From the NCBI GenBank assembly GCA_023678885.1, contig CM042997.1, forward strand, positions 23,194,064-23,258,063: DNA of 64,000 nt, in the 5' to 3' direction. Shown here piece after piece: positions 12,065 through 22,417 of this stretch. The notes beneath the pieces were generated by a model. That model made no database searches. It was not told the origin of the DNA and saw only the letters and a program-made list of their open reading frames with translations. Positions within the stretch are counted from its first letter, which is position 1; the number at the start of each line of letters is the position of its first letter. Position numbers and translations under genes: made by a program. This stretch comes from Pogostemon cablin. Lineage: Eukaryota; Streptophyta; Magnoliopsida; Lamiales; Lamiaceae.

Positions 12065-12160
12065 CACAAGGGCATTTTGGTCAATTCATTTCAAAGTGGC
12101 TAGAAAAAATTATGTATAACAAATGTGGCCACTTAAAATTACAGTTATCCAAAAGTGGCC
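12065..12160 (-). repeat. right terminal inverted repeat of the MULE
   Basis: It is the partner of 3290-3385. It ends AAAAGTGGCC at 12160, next to the candidate target duplication actttttac. Confidence 0.8.
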
Positions 12161-12533
12161 ACTTTTTACCATTTCCACATATTTTATTACATACTTTTTA
12201 TAATCTCAATAACTTTAATTACTTTTTTACACTTTATTCATCGTTCTCAACAACTTTATTTACTTTTTCTTTTTAAATTACTAATTTATCCCTACTTTTT
12301 CCTACACTATATATTAAAAAAATAAAACGTTTTAATCTTCGTGCCCGTATAAATGGGTAAAAATACCCGGAATGAAGGGAGTATTTTATTTATATAATAA
12401 CAAACTTTAATAATTGATCGATCTGTCTCATAACCTGTCTCACATATACCCATCATACAAGAGAGTAGTTATACATGATATAATAATAAGTTAATAATAC
12501 TCTTAGAATACCATAGAATTGTAATTTGCTTTT

Positions 12534-12928
12534 GGCAAAAACTCTTGTGCATCCGGGCGCACGGACCACATTCTGTGCGTCTTTAGAATTTTGTATTAAA
12601 TTGTATACCCTTTATTATACAGATGTGTACCCTTTATTTTCTAAAGAAAATTATTGTGTGTATCTGGGCGCATGGACAACACTCCGTACGCCTTTAGAAT
12701 TTTGTGTTAAATTGTATACCCTTTAGTATAAAAATGTGTACCCTTTATTTTCTAAAGAAAAAAAATATTAATGAAAAGTGTATACCCTTTAGAATAAAAT
12801 GGTCTACCTTTTATTAATTAAAGTGTATACCCTTTAGACCAAAGTAATGTACCCTTACCCATAATACTAAATTTCTAAAAGTGCACAGAATGTATTCCCG
12901 TGCACCCGGTCGCACGCAACCCCCACCC
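12534..12928. mobile_element. Mutator-type MITE, copy 1 (9-bp duplication tttgctttt)
   Basis: It starts GGCAAAAACTCTTGTGCATC. The right end, in reverse complement, runs GGGTGGGGGTTGCGTGCGAC and then CGGGTGCACGGGAATA. Both ends carry GGGCGCACGG-type GC-rich blocks followed by TTTAGAATTTTGT. The core repeats TATACCCTTTA/TGTACCCTTTA. Perfect 9-bp duplications tttgctttt flank it (12525-12533, 12929-12937). No coding capacity. Confidence 0.88.
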
Positions 12929-13411
12929 TTTGCTTTTTACACTTAATAACTTTATGAGTATGAAATAGGATACAGCTGGATAAGAATCAGCTTTTATTTT
13001 TTAATTTATTTATTTTTTAATTTAAAAAATAATCTAATTATTTTCAATATAATTTGAGAATTATTTCAGAGATTTTTAGACTTTCATTTAGGGGATTATT
13101 TAGTCCGTGCCTTATTCTCATGGAAGCAGTATACAACTTGCCGCCAATAGCAAGACAGAGGTACTGCATAATATAAAACCTTTTGTTTTATAAATAAATT
13201 TACATTTTTTCTCGTTTGTCTATACCAAAATTATCTTCCCATTTCAAAAATAAAATACATTAAATCCATTAACATTTATCACATAATAATGCACTTAAAA
13301 TTTCAAAAAAATTATCTGATCTTAAATATACTTTAGTTCATTTATTATATACTTTATAATTTATTTATTATATTAATAAATATCAAATTATTAAAATAAT
13401 TGGTTAAAAAA

Positions 13412-13669
13412 TACTCCCTCCGTCTCTAAAAAGTTTGCACACTTCTTTTCGACACGGAGATTAAGAAAGTGATAACTTTTAGGGGTATAATGGTATTTTT
13501 ATGTAATATATAAATGATAAAGTATGGTAGGTAGAGATGGTTTTTTTGTAATTAAAGTGTATGGGGAAGGGTGATTGTTTTTTACTTTTTGCTTTTTTTG
13601 GGATGTGCAAACTTTTGTGGGACAGCCCAAAATGGAAAGTGTGCCAACTTTTTAGAGACGGAGGGAGTA
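13412..13669. mobile_element. Stowaway MITE
   Basis: The left end CTCCCTCCGTCTCTAAAAAG and the right end CTTTTTAGAGACGGAGGGAG form near-perfect inverted repeats, flanked by TA. Length is about 258 bp. Confidence 0.93.
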
Positions 13670-13932
13670 CTTAATTTTCATCAAAATTCTAAATACATAC
13701 AATAATTTTAAATTGACATATAATTCTATTAATCTGTTTTATTATTTATAGAATCTCATTTGTATTTTTCTCATTTTGTCAATTTCTATTGTTTTGGCCT
13801 ATTTTGCCTCGTATTTATTTTAGATTTTTTTTTTCAGGAATAGATTTAATAATCTACTTAAATTTCTTCCGTATACAATTACCATCCCTATTAACACTTA
13901 TCCATTTCTATTATGTATTTTCTCTTATCAAT

Positions 13933-14760
13933 TACTCTCCGTCTCATAATAGTCTTCACGTTTATTGTTTCACGTAGGGATGGCAATTTGGGTCCGCCCC
14001 GCCCCGTACAGAGAATGGGGCGGGTCCGCCCCGCCCCGTGTACGGGCCAGGTCGGATCTGGGTCCTAGCCTCGCCCCGGCCCGCCCCGTCCCTAAAATAT
14101 AAAATTTTTTATATTTAAAATATTTATTATATAATATAATTTATTAATTTATATTAAATATTATACATACATTTTTATTTAACTTAAATAAAAAAATCAT
14201 ATATAGGAATTATATATAACTATTACAAAATATTTTATTACAATATTATATATATCATTGAATATATAATGTAATAAAATAATTTTAAAAATGAAAATAA
14301 AGTTTAATTATTTAATTTAAAATTTAAATTTACTTCATTTTATTTTAATTTAAAATTTTCTATTTGAATTTATTATAATTTTTTTAAAAAAAAAAAAAAA
14401 CGGGGCGGGGCGGGGCGGACCCGCTCCGCATAGGGACGGGCACGGGTCCTCAATAGCCGACCCGTACCGGGGCACGGGGCGGGGCGGGCCACCTAGGTAC
14501 CCGGCCCGATCCGCCCCATTGCCATGCCTAGTTTCACGTGTTTAAGAAAATTTATTTTTTAATCAACTTTATTGACTTTTTAAGGGTATCATAGTATTTT
14601 TAAATAATAAATAAAGTGAAAAGTAATGTTATGAATGTGTGAAAGGAGTGACTAATTTTAAATTAAAGTAACTTTTGAAATTATTGGATAAAATGATATT
14701 TTCTTTTTTGGGATGTGAAAATTATTGTGGGACAAATGTAAAAGGTATTATCGGACTTAT
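13933..14760. mobile_element. Stowaway-like MITE interrupted by an hAT-like element
   Basis: The left part CTCTCCGTCTCATAATAGTC, with CACGTTTATTGTTTCACG, continues after 14538 with a body (TTAATCAACTTTATTGACTT, GGGATGTGAAAATTATTGTG) that matches the intact relative at 40452-40744. The right end is degraded, so the end coordinate is approximate. Confidence 0.7.
13975..14530. mobile_element. hAT-like non-autonomous element (GGGGCGGGGCGG type)
   Basis: Termini TAGGGATGGCAATTTGGG and, in reverse complement, TAGGCATGGCAATGGGGC. Perfect 8-bp duplications gtttcacg flank it (13967-13974, 14531-14538). Subterminal regions are tandem GGGGCGGGGCGGACC-type repeats around an AT-rich core. There is no ORF. 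Confidence 0.92.
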
Positions 14761-14925
14761 AACTTATTCTACCAAAATCCAAAATAAATACTCCATAAAA
14801 CACTATTCATGGTTATTAAACCTTAAACCTAATATTTATCATTAACAAACATTTTCTATATAATTAAAATTAACCTAAATCAGATTGTGTAAAACAAATT
14901 CTTATCTTTCTGTCTTATTCAAATA

Positions 14926-15125
14926 GGGTTTTTTTTCTATTTTGGACGTTCCACTTAAAGGGTCCCCTTTCCTTTACACTCATGGGACCCACGCACACTC
15001 TCTAATACAATTAAAATATGTGGTTCACACTCTCACTAATACAATTATTTATCATATATTAAATAATAATATTTCTTAATCTACTTAAAAAATAAAATAT
15101 CCTCTTTTGACGGGTCGAGGGAATA
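14926..15125. mobile_element. degenerate Stowaway-like MITE
   Basis: The body (GGACGTTCCACTTAAAGGGT, CATGGGACCCACGCACACTC, ACTAATACAATTA) matches other Stowaways here such as 27557-27786. The ends have decayed (TTTTGACGGGTCGAGGGAAT on the right). Confidence 0.6.
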
Positions 15126-15462
15126 CATAGAGTAAATTTTATTTAAATGATTCTAAACAGATTACAAAACGGTAGCAGGGAATATTTTCTTTCTTTTGTT
15201 TGACTTTATATGTTCTGAGAATGGAGTTAATTTAGACGTGACTACCGTTGGATTTTATATTTTGGGTTTAGGGTTAAATAGTTTATTCTTTTGGCGCCGT
15301 TAGAAGTGCCGTCAGTCAGTTTGACTTTTTCTACTGGCAGCTGCAGATGGACCACCTGTCACTACACAACTGGAATACAATACTGTCTTCTTGATTTTCT
15401 ATTCCAAAATCATTATTCTATTTTTAATTCAAATTTAAAATTATGTAATTTAGTTTTGTACA

Positions 15463-16034
15463 TAGGATGTCAATGGGACATGTATTTTCGGGTACTCGAG
15501 CTACCCAAATCCTAATGGGTAGGATACGGGTAGTAGTAAATGAGTTTGAGACGGGTACGAGTAGTTTTGAAAAATACCATTAGGGTTTGGGACTGATATA
15601 AGTAATGCCTCAAATATCCACGGGTACCCCGATTATATATATTTTTTTATAAAATTTAATATATATTATATAATTTATATATGATAAGATATTTTATATA
15701 TTTAATTAATAATTATAAATTTTACTTAATCATATTTATTAAATATTTATTTAAAATAATACAATTTATATTATATTTATTTTATATTTATTTATAATAA
15801 TATAATTTTTATTATTATACTTATTAGACAATAAAAAATATAAATATGTATAAAATAAATTAATATTAAACGGGTATGGGTACCGCGGGTATTGATAAAT
15901 GGTAATGGGACTGGTACGGGTACCATAATAAATTTTTTAAACTGGACGGATACGGATACGGGTAGTTATTTTTTAATCGGATACGGGTATTGGTACCCCA
16001 AAATAAGCGGGTACCCTACCCGTTGTCATCCCTA
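15463..16034. mobile_element. hAT-like non-autonomous element (CGGGTACCC type)
   Basis: Termini TAGGATGTCAATGGG and, in reverse complement, TAGGGATGACAACGGG. Perfect 8-bp duplications tttgtaca (15455-15462, 16035-16042). Subterminal GGGTACGGGTA/GGATACGGGTA repeats flank an AT-rich core. Confidence 0.92.
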
Positions 16035-16045
16035 TTTGTACAGAT

Positions 16046-16657
16046 TACTCCCTCCGTCCGGATTCAAGGGTGTTATTTGTTTAGGCAAAAGCTCCTGTGC
16101 ACCCGGGCGCACGGAACACTTTCCGTGCGCCTTTAGAAATTTGTGCTAAATTGTATACCTTTTAGTATACAGATGTGTACCCTTTATTTTCTAAAGAAAA
16201 ATCTGGGCGCACGAACAACACTCCGTGCGCCTTTAGAATTTTGTGTTAAATTGTATACCCTTTAGTATAAAAATGTGTACCCTTTATTTTCTAAAGAAAA
16301 AAAAAATATTAATGAAAAGTGTATACCCTTTAGAACAAAATTGTGTACCTTTTAGTAATTAGAGTGTATACCCTTTAGACCAAATTAATGTACCCTTACC
16401 CATAATACAAAATTTCTAAAGGCGCACGGAATGTGTTCCGTGCGCCCGGGTGCACGCAAGCCTCACTCATTTGTTTATGGGCACGGAAATTAAGGAGTAT
16501 TGTTATTTAATGTGTAGTGGATAGTTGTATTAGTGGAGATGTGGGTCCATTTTTTAGTTGTATTAGTGGATGTGTGTAGATAAAAAAGGAAATGAGACCC
16601 TTAGGGGCGGACGCCCAAAATGAAAAATAATACCCTTAAAAGCAGACGGAGGGAGTA
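16046..16657. mobile_element. Stowaway MITE interrupted by a Mutator-type MITE
   Basis: The ends CTCCCTCCGTCCGGATTCAA and, in reverse complement, CTCCCTCCGTCTGCTTTTAA are flanked by TA. The body resumes at 16478 and is complete once the 385-bp insert at 16084-16468 is removed. Confidence 0.9.
16084..16468. mobile_element. Mutator-type MITE, copy 2 (9-bp duplication atttgttta)
   Basis: It starts GGCAAAAGCTCCTGTGCACC and ends, in reverse complement, GAGTGAGGCTTGCGTGCACC; both continue CGGGCGCACGGAACAC. Perfect 9-bp duplications atttgttta (16075-16083, 16469-16477). It is the same family as 12534-12928. Confidence 0.93.
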
Positions 16658-17034
16658 CATCTTACTCTCATATACACATCATTCCCTATTCTAATACATT
16701 AATTTTTTACAATAAAATTAAAATCTACAATATTTAAGTCTCAAAACAAACATAAATTAAAATTATTTGTTAATTTTAATAAAATCACCTAATTCTAAAT
16801 CAATCTTTTTTATTCTTATTTTAACTCATAACACACACCACTCTACTGATTATGTCTCCGTTTTTCATTTTGTGTTTTTCATTTTTTATCTTTTAAAATT
16901 TTTCAAAATTTTCACACTAATAAATTTAGAGTTTGGATAATTATAATTAATACACTTGAGATTTTACAAAACATATTTCTCATTCGACTCAATATAATTT
17001 TCACCCAATTTTATGCGTGGATTAAGAAAAGTAA

Positions 17035-17397
17035 TACTCCCTCTGTCCCATAATTCTTTTTATATTTATTGTTTGCACGAAAATTAATAAATATTGTATC
17101 TTAATATATTGTGAGGTATGAGAAATAATATTTTAATATATAATGAATAGTTGTATTAGTGTTGTACTGTGGGAACCATTGAAATATTTTTAATGTTGTG
17201 TGGGTCCCATCAAAAAATGATAATGTAGGCCTTTTTAACTAAAATGTGACAATATTCATGAGACAAAATGAGTGATTTTTTAAAAAAAATTATCATATTT
17301 TTAGTAATAAATAAATTATAAATTAAATGTGTAAGAGTAATTTTCATAAACCAAATGTATAGATAATGGTAGTTATTGTAACTAGATGGAGGGAGCA
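17035..17397. mobile_element. Stowaway-like MITE
   Basis: Ends CTCCCTCTGTCCCATAATTC and, in reverse complement, CTCCCTCCATCTAGTTACAA, with TA on the left and a mutated CA on the right. Confidence 0.75.
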
Positions 17398-17774
17398 TAT
17401 CTTAGACACTCACAAATATCATTAATACAACTCTTCATTATAAATTAAAATATTATTATTCACGAATATTATTTCTCTCCTCATTTGTATACTAAATATT
17501 CGGGATAAAATATTTTTTTGCCCCATAAGTTTGGTCATGTATAATTTTTGTCTCCAAAAAGATAAAATTTGAGCATTTATCCCATTATCTTTATAATTGT
17601 GTCAATGTGTCCCGTTTTCGCCAAAATTTGATATTTTTGCCGGAATTGATCATGTGCATCTCACGTGATCATCGGATTAGGCATTTTTCGGTGGGATAAA
17701 ATATTTTTTTGCTCCGTAAGTTTTGTCATGTATAATTTTTGCCCAAAAAATAAAATTTGAGCATTCGTTCTAAT

Positions 17775-18481
17775 TAGGGATGTTAAACGGGCTGGACCTG
17801 AACCTATAGGGTCAGACCTATAGGGTTACGGGCTAAACGGGCCACGGATTAAGCAGTTCATGTTAAACGGGCCGTCATTTATGCGAACCTAATCCTAACC
17901 CTAGCGAGCCTCGGGCTAAACGGGCCACTAACGGATCGGTGAAAAAAAAATTAAAAAAATATTAATTAAATTTGAAACATAATTAAACATTAAAAATACA
18001 TCAAATGTTGTTCTAACATTAATAATGAACTATAAATTTATAAGTTTATACGTAAAAAATAAAAAAAGAATTTTAGGATTCCAAATACGTTAATATTATT
18101 TATAAATTAACATAGTTTATTTTCAATATTACTTTTTAAAATGTCTCACATACTTTATTCTTAAAGTATTTTATAGTAAGTTAGAGGATATTAAATTACT
18201 ATTAGATATTTATCAATAGAAATTATTTGTTAATATAAAAAATTATTATTAATTTTAATAATTTAAGTATATTATTAATTAATTTTTATTATAAAAAATT
18301 TAATCGGGCTAACCGGGTCAGCCCTATTAACCTACGGGCTAGCCCTATAGGGCCGCGGGCTAATCGGTCCGGTCCAAAAAGGACCTGATTTAAACGGGTC
18401 ACTACTTATACAAACCTAAACCTACATTTTTCTGGGTTAAACGGGTCGGACTTACGATCCCGGACCGTATTAACATCTCTA
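17775..18481. mobile_element. hAT-like non-autonomous element (GGGCTAAACGGGCC type)
   Basis: Termini TAGGGATGTTAAACGGGC and, in reverse complement, TAGAGATGTTAATACGGTCC. 8-bp duplications gttctaat/gtcctaat match at 7/8. Subterminal repeats GGGCTAAACGGGCC and TAACCGGGTCAGCCC flank an AT-rich core. Confidence 0.88.
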
Positions 18482-18643
18482 GTCCTAATATCTTTATAAT
18501 TGCGCCAATGTTGCCCCGTTTTCCTGAAATTTAATATTTTCACCAGAATCGATCATGTGCATGTCATGTGATTATCGGATTTGGCATTTCCCCGCGAATT
18601 TACTGACCTGGAGACACAGAGGCATCCACATCAACAATAGTAA

Positions 18644-18850
18644 TACTCCATCCGTCCGGTTCTAAGGTGTTCGTTTGCTTTTTGCATGTGGATTAAGGAG
18701 TATTATTATTATATGTAAAGTGGGTAGTTGTATTAGAGGGAAGTTGTGGTCCATATTGTGTACTTTTTTATTAAATAGAGGAAATGGATACCTTTGAACC
18801 GGATGCCAAAAATAGTAAAATGAACATCTTAGAAGCGGATGGAGGGAGTA
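18644..18850. mobile_element. Stowaway MITE in the left arm of the fold-back element
   Basis: Ends CTCCATCCGTCCGGTTCTAA and, in reverse complement, CTCCCTCCATCCGCTTCTAA, flanked by TA. The right arm of the fold-back lacks it, so it arrived later. Confidence 0.92.
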
Positions 18851-18979
18851 ATATTTTAATGATATAATTTAATTTTAAAAAATACCCTCTATCGATGCAC
18901 TCAGTTCTCACGTGCTTCCACCATCTTTGCAAACTCCCTCTTCTTGTCAATTAGGGGATCCCCTGTGTACCATCTCACC

Positions 18980-19701
18980 ACCATGGGTGATAACCTTTGA
19001 ATCTTCCGCTCACGCCACCCTACTCCCACCGCCAAGCTCTCCCTCATCATCTACTTCCACGGCGAAGGATACATGTTCTTGAGCACCATTGCTGCAGTCT
19101 TCCACGAGTCATGCAACTGTATGGCTGCTCACGTTTCTTCCCTCATCGCTTCCATAGAGTAACGCCTAGCACTGGAGAATTATCTTTTGGAGGCATACGA
19201 CGACCTCATGGATGCAGTACAGTGGGCTAAAACCCAAGCACTCTCTGACCACGATACCAATCCTTGGATCGAAAGAATTCATCGACTTCTCTAGGATTTT
19301 CATAATGGAAAGAAGCGTCGACGGCAACATGGTCTACCATGTAAGGATACACACAGTGGATATCGATCTCCAGCCAATCAGAATCGCGAGACTGATAATG
19401 AACTGAACATTCTCGGTGGGGTGTGAAGGACTGAATCAGAGCTCAAAAACGACAATGACTCTATCCTCCCTCTGTATGGCTCTGATATCCTGTGGTTGCT
19501 CGCACTGCCGGATGGTGCAGATCGAGGCGACGTATACTGTGATCTGTTCATTGGTGGTAGGCCCCCGGAGAGAAAGATCCAACAGCTGCTGCCCATAATG
19601 GTGAGAGGGGTGCACGGAAGATCCCGATTGAGAAGAAGAGAGAGTTTGTGAAGATGGTGGAAGCACGTGGAAGGCACATAAGAATTGAGTTCATCGATTG
19701 A
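18980..19701 (+). pseudogene. captured carboxylesterase (CXE, alpha/beta hydrolase) fragment
   Basis: Conceptual translation switches frame several times but stays collinear with plant CXE/GID1-type carboxylesterases. It shows KLSLIIYFHGEGYMF, where the family oxyanion motif is HGGG; FHESCNCMAAHVSSLIASIE, followed by a stop where Tyr of the YRLAPE block is expected; RLALENYLLEAYDDLMDAVQ; DTNPWI; DFSRIFIMERSVDGNMVYH, where the nucleophile block should be GxSAGGN; VDIDLQPIRIARLIMN; RTESELKNDNDSILPLYGS; LWLLALPDGADRGDVYCD; and EFVKMVEARGRHIRIEFID. Stops and frameshifts make it non-functional, and the catalytic Ser block is degraded. Source CXE genes are often intronless, so one continuous fragment is not evidence for retroposition. 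It lies inside a transposon, hence captured. Confidence 0.85.
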
Positions 19702-20327
19702 GGGTATTTTTTAAATTAAATTATCAATAAAGTAGTATTATTATTGTTGACGGGAATGACACTGTGTCGCCAGATCAGCAAATTCGTCGAAAAATGCCAA
19801 ATTCGAGGATCACATGACATGTATGTGATCGATTCAGATTAAAATATCAAATTCCTAGAAAAACGGGGCAAAATTGGCACAATTATAAAGATATAGGGAT
19901 AAATTGCCCAAATCTTATCTACTTGAGGGCAAAATTGTACATGACAAAACTTACAAGGCAAAAAAATATTTTATTCCGCAGGGAAATGCTAAATTCGATG
20001 ATCACATGACATGCACGTGATCGATTCCAACGAAAATGGGATAACATTGGCTCAATTATAAAGTTAATGAGATAAATTCCCAAATCTTATCTTTTTTGGA
20101 GCAAAAATTGTACATGGTCAAACTTACGGAGAAAAAAAAATATTTTATCCCCTAAATATCCTATCCCTTAGCTTACGTGAAAATAAAAAATAATCCTCTC
20201 TCAATGGCATGGAGGTAGTAACGTAAAAACTATAAATTTCAAGCAATTGTGTCCATGAGAAAATATTTGGAGGTAAAGGGGAGGTTGGATGGAGCTGGAG
20301 AGAAATAAATGTGCATTAAAAGGTTGC

Positions 20328-21504
20328 ATTATTTAGATAAAATTGCAATTTATAATTTAAGGGAAAATCGCACAGCACTTTATTGTGCGGTTTTATTTTC
20401 ATGATTGAAACCACACCGATCACACTGCTATTTTTATTATTATATTATGTGTTGATATTAGGTGTACCCATATATGTATCTTTTTATTCTATTTTGTATA
20501 TATATTTTATTCTATTTTGTATACGTGTTTCTTAATAATTGTATATAATTTTTTTACACTAAGTTTTTCATTAAAAAATCTAGCCTCCATATGTGTATAA
20601 CTTTTTATTCAATAGTGTATACATATTTTTTAATAATTATATATTTTTAACACTCAATTTTTCATTAAAAAAACTAACAATTAAATTGTATACATTTTGT
20701 TCATAATTGTATATGTTTTTATTTATATTTGTATACATTTTTTAAAATGGGTGCACCCTATCTTAAGGTGCCCGAGTGCACAGTAATCACATATTATACT
20801 TCTTGAATAATTCTCTACCAACGTTCATGTCATTTTGGGCAAAGAGGTGGGTACGCTCAGCTCACATATTTCTCGCTACAACAATGAGATTCAATTCTTG
20901 ATTTTGGGGCAAATTGTAACCCTAATTGACTACTTTTTTTGTAAAATGTAAGTTCATATTATCTTGTGTAGGGTAGGGGAAAAATATTGAAAATCGTAAA
21001 AACTGCACCGCATCGCATCGAATTATACTGTATCGCTATATACAATTATTTAGATAAAATTGCAATTTATAATTTAAGGGAAAATCGCACAGCACTTTAT
21101 TGTGCGGTTTTATTTTCATGATTGAAACCGTACCGATCACACTGCTATTTTTATTATTATATTATGAGTTGATATTAGGTGCACCCATATATGTATCTTT
21201 TTATTCTATTTTGTATATATATGTTATTCTATTTTGTATACGTGTTTCTTAATAATTGTATATACTTTTTTCACACTAAGTTTTTTATTAAAAAATCTAG
21301 TCTCCATATGTGTATAATTTTTTATTCAATAGTGTATACATAATTTTTAATAATTATATATTTTTAACACTCAATTTTTCATTAAAAAAAACTAACAATT
21401 AAATTGTATATTTTTTTTGTTCATAATTGTATATGTTTTTGTTTATATTTGTATACGTTTTTGAAAATTGGTGCACCCTATTTTAGGGTGCCCGTGTGCA
21501 CAGT
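20328..21504. repeat. two ~455-bp direct copies, 717 bp apart
   Basis: 20328-20783 and 21045-21504 share ATTATTTAGATAAAATTGCA, the GTGCGGTTTTATTTTCATGA block, the TTTTGTATATATA phrases and the end GGTGCCCG-GTGCACAGTA. The few differences (CCACACC/CCGTACC, TATCTTAAGG/TATTTTAGGG) suggest a fairly recent duplication. The copies include a GGTGCACCCTA-ended AT-rich element. The 260 bp between them has no recognised feature. Confidence 0.9.
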
Positions 21505-22417
21505 ATAATTAGCCTTATATTATAATTATACATGTTAGTATTAAGGTAGTTTAGTCATTACTCATTAGTCATTCACTCACTCTTGCAATAAAGAAAAAAC
21601 CCAAAACCACCTTTACACAATTAAGGATTTGTAAAATCCTCATAGAATTACAGATTATTGATTATGTATTTATATAGAATAACATATCAGTAAAATCATC
21701 AAACCGTCCAAAACTGATCGAAATCGTTTAAAATCGCATGATCAATGTTACTTGAGTAATCGCAGTTTGAACTTGATTACTTAATCGAACCGCACATGAC
21801 AATACAATTTAAATTATGTAGAAAAAATCGTCAAACCACACCGTGCACAATCTAATCATGTTCGATGAAAACGTTAGAAATTTATTGCTTTCGTTGTTGC
21901 CGCTTGACCGCATTGTTGATGATTAATTGAAGAGAATGATGCTTCATTTTCTCAGTGCCTATAATGTCCCTTTTTTTTTTTTTATAAGGGTTGGATTAGA
22001 AACAAATATCTAGAAAAGTTATATCATTGGATTAATGGGGTGTTTTTAGAATATCAATTATTAGATATTTAATAAATTGAATCACAACAGAATCTGTTAT
22101 TCTATCGATTGTGGGGTTTTATACAGAGCACAAAGTCTAGCTAGAAATAACATCTCTGTTAATGGACGGTAGATTTTGACCTTCTTCAAATTAATTGGTC
22201 TACCTATCGAATATCAATACATAAAAATGTAAGTATATTATTAATCTTATATTTGCAGTTAGAATAGGAGATACAAAATCAAAATGTAAGGGTTTATTAA
22301 TGATAGATACGTGTTTTCATAGACTAATTAATAGGAGATACAAAATCAAATTAAAGTACTAAGAGATACATTCTAATATTTCATTTTTCCAGGTTTACCT
22401 TAGTAAACATAACACAG
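21505..22417. other. AT-rich region without recognised features
   Basis: No ORF with coding character and no clear repeat ends were seen. A short duplicated phrase AATAGGAGATACAAAATCAAA occurs near 22265 and 22330. Confidence 0.5.

Larger units (their letters stand above)
3290..12160. mobile_element. ~8.9-kb Mutator-like element carrying Ulp1-type and MuDR-type genes
   Basis: The left terminus reads GGCCACTTTTGATAAA; the right terminus, in reverse complement, reads GGCCACTTTTGGATAA. Similarity continues for about 95 bp (CACAT, CTAGCCACTTT/CTAACCACTTT, GCCAAA/ACCAAA blocks). The flanks are attttttaa (3280-3288) and actttttac (12161-12169), a 7/9 match that fits the 9-bp target duplication of Mutator elements. 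Inside are two convergent genes: a DUF1985-like/Ulp1 protease gene (+, 3758-7375, broken) and a transposase gene (-, 7875-10807). This layout is known from Ulp1-carrying MULEs (KAONASHI-type). The unusual part is that both genes start near the element termini and each has a first intron made of mirror-oriented GGCCGAATAGA repeats. The transposase looks intact, so it could still act in trans. Confidence 0.88.
3174..12383. mobile_element. Stowaway MITE split by the MULE
   Basis: The left half (3176-3288) begins CTCCCTCCGTCCCACG and continues GTATTTTTACCCA. The right half (about 12161-12381), in reverse complement, begins CTCCCTTCATTCCGGG and continues GTATTTTTACCCA. TA dinucleotides flank both ends (3174-3175 and 12382-12383). 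A near-complete copy at about 24710-24990 aligns with the left half up to ATAATATTTTAT and then with the right half (CAACAACTTTATTTA-type phrases). This shows that the two halves were one ~330-bp element before insertion of the 8.9-kb MULE. Confidence 0.85.
17502..20151. mobile_element. 2.65-kb fold-back element that captured a carboxylesterase gene fragment
   Basis: The arms 17502 to about 18965 (minus two later insertions) and about 19600-20151 are inverted copies. Each begins GGGATAAAATATTTTTTT and contains two tandem ~200-bp modules (AAGTTTGGTCATGTATAATT .. CATGTGATCATCG .. GGCATTT). Flanking ctaaatattc (17492-17501) and ctaaatatcc (20152-20161) match at 9/10, which fits a Mutator-like element. 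The loop carries a decayed carboxylesterase fragment, and the inner end of each arm holds the 3' end of that same fragment (GTGCTTCCACCATCTT on the left, its complement on the right). The left arm was later hit by an hAT-like element (17775-18481) and a Stowaway (18644-18850). Confidence 0.88.
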
